A stretch of DNA of 32,272 bases, taken from contig CAXBBS010000017.1 of NCBI GenBank assembly GCA_963974485.1, positions 1-32,272 of the forward strand, in the 5' to 3' direction. The translations under genes were made by a program, and so were the position numbers. Shown in pieces: positions 26,292 through 32,272 of this stretch. Origin of the DNA: JAALKW01 sp963974485. Lineage in GTDB: Bacteria > Pseudomonadota > Gammaproteobacteria > Legionellales > Legionellaceae. Every line of letters starts with the position of its first letter. The stretch's first letter is position 1. The notes under the pieces are model-generated. The model did not search any database and was not told where the DNA came from. It saw nothing but the letters and a program-made list of their open reading frames with translations.

Positions 26292-27113
26292 ATGAAGATA
26301 CCCATGAAACGTTTTGCATTCATGATTTCAGATAGAACGGGACTTACGGTTGAATCACTCGGCCATAGTTTATTAACACAATTCGAAGATGTGACATTTG
26401 AAAAAAAAACCATTCCGTACATAGACACGCTAAAAAAAGCAGATGCCCTGGTGGCCAAAATCAATGCTTGCGCAGTTGAACATAAACCAATTGTATTCAT
26501 CACATTAATTGATCCAGAAATTAGCGCCTGCATCAAAAAATCAAATGCTTGTGTCCTGGATTTATTCGGAACGTTTTTAAACCCACTCGAACAAGAACTC
26601 GGTAAAAAATCATCCTACACCGTGGGAAAAACACATGGTGTTGCAAATGCAAAAACATATGATCATCGTATTGATGCTATTAATTTTGCACTAGACCATG
26701 ACGATGGTATAAAATTTAAAGGCTATGAAAAAGCCGACGTTATTTTAGTGGGTGTGTCACGTTCAGGAAAAACACCGTGTTGTTTATATATGGCGTTACA
26801 GTTTGGTGTGTTTGCAGCTAATTATCCATTTACAGATGACGATTTACTTGGTTTTGATCTTCCCAAAGCGCTTTTGCCCTATCGGAAAAAATTATTTGGG
26901 CTCACCATCGATCCCAAGCGCCTCGAACATATACGAACGGGCCGCCGTCCGAACAGTCAATATGCCTCTCCTGACCAATGCCGCTTAGAAATCAATAAAA
27001 TTGAGCAGCTCTATAAAGAAAAGCGTATTCCGTGCTTAAATTCAACAAGCTACTCCATTGAGGAAATTTCAACAAAAATCATGGCCAAATGCAATCTTCA
27101 ACGCAGGCTTTAA
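26292..27113 (+). CDS. ppsR: PEP synthase regulatory protein (bifunctional kinase/pyrophosphorylase, DUF299)
   Basis: A 273-residue DUF299 protein that inactivates phosphoenolpyruvate synthase by ADP-dependent phosphorylation of a threonine and reactivates it with phosphate. Seen: FMISDRTGLTVESLGHSLLTQF at the N-terminus, the P-loop GVSRSGKT (154-161), YPFTDDDL, LFGLTIDPKRLEHIRTGR and the C-terminal STSYSIEEISTKIM. The ATG at 26292 has AAGG only 1 nt away; the in-frame ATG 26304 matches the family N-terminus better and may be real. The target ppsA is not in the window. It converges on prpD with an 8-nt gap. A pyruvate/orthophosphate dikinase target is the alternative, but ppsR-type is more likely in a gammaproteobacterium. 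Confidence 0.93.
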   Translation: MKIPMKRFAFMISDRTGLTVESLGHSLLTQFEDVTFEKKTIPYIDTLKKADALVAKINACAVEHKPIVFITLIDPEISACIKKSNACVLDLFGTFLNPLEQELGKKSSYTVGKTHGVANAKTYDHRIDAINFALDHDDGIKFKGYEKADVILVGVSRSGKTPCCLYMALQFGVFAANYPFTDDDLLGFDLPKALLPYRKKLFGLTIDPKRLEHIRTGRRPNSQYASPDQCRLEINKIEQLYKEKRIPCLNSTSYSIEEISTKIMAKCNLQRRL

Positions 27114-27115
27114 CC

Positions 27116-27138
27116 TGTGGTCTAAAAAACAGACCACA
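27116..27138. terminator. Hairpin between the convergent ends of ppsR and prpD
   Basis: An 8-bp perfect stem (27116-27123 and 27131-27138) with a 7-nt A-rich loop spans the two stop codons. On the minus strand the loop is T-rich. It may act as a two-way terminator but lacks a canonical U-tail. Confidence 0.4.
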
Positions 27139-28564
27139 TCGCCATAAAATCAGGTACCGACATCATCGATAAACACTCCGCATCGTTCATGACACCTAAA
27201 ATTTTATTGGTTGTAATATCTGAGAATTGCGTGTTTAAATTACGCTGAAATTTACCTAACAGAACAGGTTTTCCTTCTTCACGACGGCGTCGGTGCCCCA
27301 ATGGATATTCAATCGTGACACATTCAGTTGGCTTTCCAGAACTAAAAAATATTTGGATACTGTTCGCAATCGAGCGTTTATCAGGCGCATGATAATCTCG
27401 TGAAAATTCAGCTGATTCAGAAACCTTCATTTTGGCACGTAATGCATCGATACGCGTATCCGCTGCGGCCTCATCCTCATAATCTTCAGCACAAAGCGTC
27501 CCGTTTAAAAGTGCTACGGCAACCATGTATTGTAAACAATGATCACGATCGGCAGGGTTGTGTAATATACCTTCTTTACTAATAATACGAATAGCTGATT
27601 CATGTGTAACTAAATCAATACGCTCAATATCATCTAATCTATCCCGTACGAAAGGATGCAGCTGAACCGCACATTCAACCGCGGTTTGGGCATGAAACTC
27701 AGCGGGATATGAGAGTTTAAATAAAATATTCTCCATCACATAGCTAGTGTAAGCGCGTTGAAATTGAAAAGGCTTCTGAGCCATGCTCACATCATAAAAA
27801 CCCCACTGCTTTGCTGTAAGGGCGCTTGGGTAACCCATTTCACCTGAGTTTGTTAGTAAAGCAAGACGCACCGCACGAGCTGTTGCATCGCCTGCAGCCC
27901 ACGATTTACGTGAACCCGCATTCGGCGCATGTCGATACGTTCGTAAGCTTTGGCCGTCAACAAAAACTTGAGATAACGTACGTTCGATGTGTTCACGATC
28001 TGCCCCTAAAAGCATAGAAACCACGGCCGCACTTGCAGCCTTAACCAAAATAACGTGATCAAGGCCCTGACGGTTAAAGCTATTTTCAAGCGCTAAAATG
28101 CCTTGGATTTCGTAGGCTTTGATCATCGCGGTTAATACATTGCGCATGCTAAACGGCGTATGTCCGCTTGCAACACGCTGACGACTCACATAATCTGTCA
28201 CAGCTAAAATAGCACCTAAATTATCCGAAGGATGCCCCCATTCAGCCGCCAGCCACGTATCGTTAAAATCCAACCATCGTATCATGGTGCCAATATTAAA
28301 CGCCGCTTGAATGGGATCTAACTCATAGGCGGTGCCTGGCACACGTGCACCTCCTGGCAATAAAGCCCCAGGAACCACAGGCCCCAATAATTTGGTACAC
28401 TCTTGAAAGTTTAATGCCAACATCGCGCAGCCCAATGCATCCATAAGACATAGGCGTGCTGTTTCATAGGCCTCATCGCTCGCTGGCGTTGTATCCAACA
28501 CATAAGTCGCAATGTCTTGAATAACGGTGTCGTAATCAGGTTTTAAATTGGTTTCAACATTCAT
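27122..28564 (-). CDS. prpD: 2-methylcitrate dehydratase PrpD
   Basis: Dehydrates 2-methylcitrate to 2-methylaconitate in the methylcitrate cycle (MmgE/PrpD family). The 480-residue length fits. Family stretches include LMDALGCAMLAL, IRWLDFNDTWLAAEWGHPSDNLGAILAV, KAYEIQGILALENSFNRQGLDHVILVK, NAGSRKSWAAGDATARAV and YPAEFHAQTAVE. I start at ATG 28564 rather than 28585 because GGAGG stands 6 nt upstream. It overlaps prpC by 11 nt and is the last gene of the prpBCD run. No acnD/prpF pair is present, consistent with the Fe-S-independent PrpD type. Confidence 0.96.
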   Translation of the reverse strand: MNVETNLKPDYDTVIQDIATYVLDTTPASDEAYETARLCLMDALGCAMLALNFQECTKLLGPVVPGALLPGGARVPGTAYELDPIQAAFNIGTMIRWLDFNDTWLAAEWGHPSDNLGAILAVTDYVSRQRVASGHTPFSMRNVLTAMIKAYEIQGILALENSFNRQGLDHVILVKAASAAVVSMLLGADREHIERTLSQVFVDGQSLRTYRHAPNAGSRKSWAAGDATARAVRLALLTNSGEMGYPSALTAKQWGFYDVSMAQKPFQFQRAYTSYVMENILFKLSYPAEFHAQTAVECAVQLHPFVRDRLDDIERIDLVTHESAIRIISKEGILHNPADRDHCLQYMVAVALLNGTLCAEDYEDEAAADTRIDALRAKMKVSESAEFSRDYHAPDKRSIANSIQIFFSSGKPTECVTIEYPLGHRRRREEGKPVLLGKFQRNLNTQFSDITTNKILGVMNDAECLSMMSVPDFMAMWSVF

Positions 28565-29684
28565 GGCGCGCCTCCATAGGTACAAATGCTCGCGGCTCAG
28601 GTCCTGTATAAATTGAAGCGGGACGAATCAAACGATTATCTGCACGTTGCTCAAACACATGCGCAGACCATCCTGTGATGCGTGAGATAACAAATAAAGG
28701 CGTAAATAATCCCGTCGGAATACCTGCCAGATGATAAGCCGAAGCACTATAAAAATCGACGTTTGGAAATAACTTTTTCTCAGACCACATCACCGACTCA
28801 ATACGCTCAGATACGGGATAAAGCACGTTATCCCCTACAGCCTCAGATAAACGCTTTGACCACGCTTTAATAATATCAGAACGAGGATCGCATGTGGTAT
28901 AAACACGATGACCGAAACCCATGATTTTAGCTTTATTTTTTAACATGTGACGAAGTTCACGCTCGGCTTCGTCAGGTGTATTAAAACGCTCAATAAGTTC
29001 CATGGCCGCTTCGTTGGCCCCACCATGAAGTGGCCCGCGTAACGTACCTATTGCACTGGTTATGCATGAATAAAAATCTGACAGCGTTGCTGCTGTAACG
29101 CGTGCTGCGAACGTTGAAGCATTAAACTCATGTTCGGCGTACAGAATCAGTGAGACATTCATCATGTCTCGCACCAAAGCATCCGGTGTTTTACCATGTA
29201 ACAGTGCTAAAAAGTGCCCACCTATACTGGTTTCTTTACTTTGTCCGTCGATGATGCGCTTGTTATCAAAATGATAAACATACCAGGTACATAAAATGCC
29301 TGGAAAAAGCGCTAAAAGGCGATCGGCAATCTCAGCCTGATTTGTAAAATCACGCGCCTCCGGCTCAAGATTGCCCAAAAAAGAGCAGGCTGTTCTCAAG
29401 ACATCCATAGGATGCGTGTGCTTAGGAATTAAATGCAAAAGCTTAATTAAATCTTCTGGCAGTGTTCTAAGCTTGAGTAGTTGATTTGTATAAGCTTCTA
29501 ATTCGGCTTGCGTAGGTAAATGCCCCCGTAAAAGCAAAAAAGCGACTTCTTCAAACGTACTATGTGCAGCTAAATCATCAACGGAATAGCCTCGGTAATT
29601 TAAACCTTCTCCTGCCTGTCCTACGGTTGCAATGGCGGATTCTCCAGCAACCACACCAGCCAGCCCTTCTGTTTTATTTTTCAT
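28554..29684 (-). CDS. prpC: 2-methylcitrate synthase PrpC
   Basis: Condenses propionyl-CoA with oxaloacetate. It is a 376-residue citrate-synthase-family protein of the short methylcitrate type. Seen: YRGYSVDDLAAHSTFEEVAFLLLRG, HPMDVLRTACS, LYAEHEFNASTFAARV, the catalytic histidines in GPLHGGANE and MGFGHRVY, NVDFYSA with the catalytic aspartate, and the C-terminal RADNRLIRPASIYTGPE. I start at ATG 29684 (MKNKTEGLAG), which overlaps prpB by 11 nt; the longest frame starts 21 nt earlier. It could also accept acetyl-CoA, but the context makes methylcitrate synthase likely. Confidence 0.95.
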   Translation of the reverse strand: MKNKTEGLAGVVAGESAIATVGQAGEGLNYRGYSVDDLAAHSTFEEVAFLLLRGHLPTQAELEAYTNQLLKLRTLPEDLIKLLHLIPKHTHPMDVLRTACSFLGNLEPEARDFTNQAEIADRLLALFPGILCTWYVYHFDNKRIIDGQSKETSIGGHFLALLHGKTPDALVRDMMNVSLILYAEHEFNASTFAARVTAATLSDFYSCITSAIGTLRGPLHGGANEAAMELIERFNTPDEAERELRHMLKNKAKIMGFGHRVYTTCDPRSDIIKAWSKRLSEAVGDNVLYPVSERIESVMWSEKKLFPNVDFYSASAYHLAGIPTGLFTPLFVISRITGWSAHVFEQRADNRLIRPASIYTGPEPRAFVPMEARHEC

Positions 29685-30558
29685 GATGATTGTTGCTCCA
29701 TGCATCTAGTTTGTCTTCGAAAGCTTGGTAATCAAGCACGTCGTATAATTCATTTCGTGTTTGCATGCGATCGAGCAGCGATTGCTGTGTACCGGTTTGA
29801 AGAATGGTTTGATAAACCTGTTGTGCGGCAAAAGCCATCGCTCGAAACGCGCTGAGTGGGTAAAGTATTAATTGAACACCGGCAGACTCAAGTTCTTCGC
29901 GTGTAAACAGGGGTGTTTTACCAAATTCAGTAATATTTGCAAGCATAGGCACGGAGAGGTACTGAACAAACATGCGGTACTCATCTAACGTTGTTAATGC
30001 CTCAGGAAATACCATATCAGCACCAAGCTCAACACAATAAGCCGCGCGATCTAAAGCTGCTTGCATGCCTTCAACTGCATATGCGTCGGTTCGAACCATA
30101 ATAATGAAATTAGGGTCGCAACGAGCATCCACCGCAGCTTTGATGCGATCGCCCATTTCTTGCTGAGATATCAGTGTTTTATTGGGGCGATGGCCACAAC
30201 GCTTGGCCATACGTTGATCTTCAAGATGAATGGCTGCAACCCCAGCACGTTCCATGGATTGCACTGTACGAGCCACACTTAGCACGTGGCCAAAACCTGT
30301 ATCCACATCAACGAGCAAAGGAAGCGATGTCGCGTCCGTAATACGTCGTACGTCTTCGAGAACGTCAGACAATCCCGTCATGCCCAAATCAGGCAGGCCA
30401 TACGAGGCATTCGAAACTCCAGCTCCCGAGAGATATAACGCTTGTGCTCCTGCCGATTCCGCTAAACGAGCCGCATAAGCATTAACCACACCCAGTAATT
30501 GAACAGAGCTAGATTCAATGACACATTGTCTTAATTGCGCGCCCATCGAATGAGCCAT
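29674..30558 (-). CDS. prpB: 2-methylisocitrate lyase PrpB
   Basis: Cleaves 2-methylisocitrate to pyruvate and succinate. The 294-residue isocitrate-lyase/PEP-mutase barrel closely follows E. coli PrpB. Catalytic KRCGH is at 119-123 with C121, and metal-binding DVDTG at 84-88. Other matches are YLSGAGVSNASYGLPDLG, VRTDAYAVEG, FPEALTTLDEYRMF and ANITEFGKTPLFT. The longest frame starts with GTG at 30567; ATG 30558 has AAGGAG 8 nt upstream and is chosen. It is the first gene of prpB-prpC-prpD. No prpR-type regulator is adjacent. Confidence 0.97.
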   Translation of the reverse strand: MAHSMGAQLRQCVIESSSVQLLGVVNAYAARLAESAGAQALYLSGAGVSNASYGLPDLGMTGLSDVLEDVRRITDATSLPLLVDVDTGFGHVLSVARTVQSMERAGVAAIHLEDQRMAKRCGHRPNKTLISQQEMGDRIKAAVDARCDPNFIIMVRTDAYAVEGMQAALDRAAYCVELGADMVFPEALTTLDEYRMFVQYLSVPMLANITEFGKTPLFTREELESAGVQLILYPLSAFRAMAFAAQQVYQTILQTGTQQSLLDRMQTRNELYDVLDYQAFEDKLDAWSNNHHEK

Positions 30559-30595
30559 ATCAAACACTCCTTGTCAGATATTAGTAAGCTCCCAT

Positions 30596-30624
30596 TTTTT
30601 AGCACGTCCTCTATAGAGAGACAA
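30596..30624 (-). promoter_or_regulatory. Putative prpBCD promoter with palindrome in the spacer
   Basis: On the minus strand, TTGTCT (4 of 6, 30619-30624) and TAAAAA (4 of 6, 30596-30601) are separated by exactly 17 nt. The spacer contains the perfect palindrome CTCTATAGAG (30609-30618), a possible repressor site. Confidence 0.45.
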
Positions 30625-30642
30625 GAACTATTAAAAGAAGGA

Positions 30643-32145
30643 TTAAAAAAACCCGTTACCTCTCTCGGGTGAATAAGCTATTTTATTTGCAACGGAATTG
30701 GGGTCTTCTCGTTGCGATGACGGGTAGAAAAACGAGAGAAAACCCGTAATCGGTATTGCCGTGCTTTTTTCTAATCTGTTAGAGTCAGCCATAGACATGG
30801 TGTCTTGTTGCATAGGCTTAAAAATTCTTGTTAAATTAGTTAATAATGCCACCGAAGAACAATCGATAGCACTGGGTATATACTTCAACACGTAAGAAAA
30901 TGTTTTAGGTTGTGTTCTGCCATCATCAAGCACTTGATTCATCAAACGCATATGCTCATCAGGCTGTTCCTGTTTTAACACGTGACAATATACGAGCATT
31001 TCGGCAGTGATCGTAGCAATTGCATTTTGACGCGCTTTTAAAGCTAAAAAACTCAAGGTATTATCTGATTGAGCTTTTCCTGACGTATCAAGACTAGATT
31101 TAAAGATGAATCTCCTTTGCTCAATATATAACTCAAGCCTACGATCTTCGTCTATCACATCACGACATTCAGCCTTTTGTGAGCGTAATCTAATACGCTC
31201 ATCATCTCGACATTTTGCGACATGAATATCTACAAGACAATCAATATCTTGCTGAGAAAGTGATTGGTTTTCTATCGTATACTTTTGTTGAAATGCAGCA
31301 AAATTTAGCGCTGGATCGGTTTCAATCGCTACCGCTCGAGCAAGCATGTTTCGTATTATATTTTCTGTTGTCCTATTTACTCGCGGTGCAGGATAACTTT
31401 TTGTGACAATAAAGTCGGTACGCACCATCGCTGCAGGCCATAAATCAAACGGTTTTTGTTTTATACGTTCTTTTTCTGATGCCGTAAAAAGCCGCGATGG
31501 AAAGACATCTATATTGAAAAAACCTTCTCCACGATCAAATGAATCTTGACTATTTTTTAGAGAAAAAAGTGACATTCCATCATCTGACAAAATAAGACGA
31601 TGTAATTGAGAATTGGTAATAATATCTTTAGAAATAGGATCGAATTTCTGTGTTAATGTAGGAATCAATAAAGCATAAATATTAAACTCTGTTTTTTTTC
31701 CGTCAGTCGAGAAAACCTTCATCCAACGCTGAATCGATAATTTTAATCGAGGATCATGATCCGATAATTTCAAAGAAAAATTAGCTAATTGTTTTACAAA
31801 TGTAAGCGCGATTAGATTTTGCTTGACGGAGCACCGCGTATAATCTTCTGATGTATCTTTAATCATATCCCAGCGCATGGCCAATAACTCACACGCGAAT
31901 GGAATTAATCTTTTTGGCTCACGTGTTATTTTACCATCAACAGGATCTGGCATTCCTAAAACATTTTGCTTCAGTCGAAACATTAAATACGAAATATCAT
32001 GCCTTGGCGTATCTTTCGCAGGCTCAGGAACAATCTCTGACAACATTTCTAGCTGTTTCTCAGAAAAAAAGAATACACCAGGATGCTCTAAAGAAAGAGC
32101 GTCTGATAAGCAATTAAAAAATTTTTTTACGACTAAAGCTTCCAT
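30643..32145 (-). CDS. Large orphan protein, candidate type IVB effector
   Basis: A 500-residue protein I do not recognise. No signal peptide or membrane helix is apparent; it is mostly alpha-helical by composition. Residues about 75-190 have regular amphipathic helices (LIPFACELLAMRWDMI, ALTFVKQLANFSLKL, RLKLSIQRWMKVF, NIYALLIPTL), which recall the helical core of RasGEF domains only in spacing. A charged helix runs through about 330-370. The Ser-rich C-terminal tail ends NGFF. The gene is clearly AT-rich compared with prpBCD, sits alone between an AT-rich promoter region and prpB, and has no good ribosome-binding site. Large, soluble, orphan and AT-rich in a Legionellales genome fits a translocated effector, but nothing in the sequence proves it. 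Confidence 0.6.
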   Translation of the reverse strand: MEALVVKKFFNCLSDALSLEHPGVFFFSEKQLEMLSEIVPEPAKDTPRHDISYLMFRLKQNVLGMPDPVDGKITREPKRLIPFACELLAMRWDMIKDTSEDYTRCSVKQNLIALTFVKQLANFSLKLSDHDPRLKLSIQRWMKVFSTDGKKTEFNIYALLIPTLTQKFDPISKDIITNSQLHRLILSDDGMSLFSLKNSQDSFDRGEGFFNIDVFPSRLFTASEKERIKQKPFDLWPAAMVRTDFIVTKSYPAPRVNRTTENIIRNMLARAVAIETDPALNFAAFQQKYTIENQSLSQQDIDCLVDIHVAKCRDDERIRLRSQKAECRDVIDEDRRLELYIEQRRFIFKSSLDTSGKAQSDNTLSFLALKARQNAIATITAEMLVYCHVLKQEQPDEHMRLMNQVLDDGRTQPKTFSYVLKYIPSAIDCSSVALLTNLTRIFKPMQQDTMSMADSNRLEKSTAIPITGFLSFFYPSSQREDPNSVANKIAYSPERGNGFF

Positions 32146-32184
32146 GAAAAAAACATCACGTTCGGTAAGTCTGAAGCATGTAAG

Positions 32185-32211
32185 TTTATACCAGTAAATA
32201 AATTTATACCA
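32185..32211 (-). promoter_or_regulatory. Tandem extended -10-like elements upstream of the orphan gene
   Basis: TGGTATAAA occurs twice on the minus strand (32185-32193 and 32203-32211), 18 nt apart. Each fits an extended -10 (TG-N-TATAAA). The nearer one lies about 40 nt before the gene start. It could equally be a direct-repeat binding site. Confidence 0.4.
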
Positions 32212-32227
32212 CTATAATTTAAACAAA

Positions 32228-32266
32228 AAAAAGCCCCTTAGATTATATAAATCTAAGGGGCTTTTT
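32228..32266. terminator. Strong bidirectional rho-independent terminator
   Basis: A perfect 17-bp inverted repeat (32228-32244 and 32250-32266) with a 5-nt ATATA loop. The stem holds GCCCCTTAGATT, flanked by an A-run on the left and a T-run on the right, so it should stop transcription from both sides. It separates the orphan gene from whatever lies beyond the window. Confidence 0.9.
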
Positions 32267-32272
32267 AGAATT

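Noticed and set aside
26401..26409. Nine-A run near the start of ppsR
   Set aside because: In frame and the protein is complete; no sign of switching.
30643..32145. RasGEF domain in the large orphan protein
   Set aside because: Only helix spacing is reminiscent; no conserved RasGEF residues could be matched by eye, so no domain is called.

Overview
The window reads as chromosome from a gammaproteobacterium of the order Legionellales (Legionella/Coxiella-like). The evidence is a DotI/IcmL-family protein at 7600-8166, a DUF2845 protein, an outer-membrane barrel of the Legionella type, a secreted protein with the N-terminal domain seen in Legionella surface proteins, and several effector-like orphan genes among housekeeping genes of moderate GC. 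The genus cannot be fixed from sequence alone. No tRNA, rRNA, CRISPR array, insertion sequence or integrase was seen.

Layout. 1-2367: katG (minus) with its promoter. 2493-6522: a TPR-methyltransferase overlapping an AddB-like Fe-S nuclease. 6596-8166: a GNAT acetyltransferase with a C-terminal membrane hairpin, and a Sec-exported DotI/IcmL-like protein. 8220-12085: the minus-strand operon gmk-rpoZ-spoT-ridA-membrane protein (GMP phosphorylation, RNA polymerase omega, ppGpp metabolism). Divergent from it, 12215-14863: rph, yggS, a DUF2845 protein and a PAP2-like protein. 14843-17811: a DUF218 protein and lptG/lptF (LPS export permease), divergent from pepA-holC (17912-19766). 19793-22084: a two-gene surface locus, comprising an outer-membrane barrel whose signal-peptide region carries a run of eight C and is out of frame here, and a secreted protein with an RTX-like C-terminus. 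22106-25035: murJ and a second M17 aminopeptidase. 25113-32145: two orphan effector-like genes flanking ppsR and the methylcitrate-cycle operon prpB-prpC-prpD.

How the parts fit. Many genes serve the envelope (lptFG, murJ, DUF218, PAP2-like, surface locus). The prp operon turns propionyl-CoA into pyruvate and succinate; ppsR next to it controls PEP synthase, which takes pyruvate into gluconeogenesis. That pairing makes sense for a bacterium living on host amino acids or fatty acids. The strongest unusual signal is the poly-C tract in the barrel gene, which looks like a phase-variation switch (or an assembly indel) upstream of a secreted partner.

Several starts were moved inward from the longest reading frame on ribosome-binding-site and homology grounds: gmk, holC, the second M17 peptidase, the AddB-like gene, PAP2, prpB, prpC and prpD.
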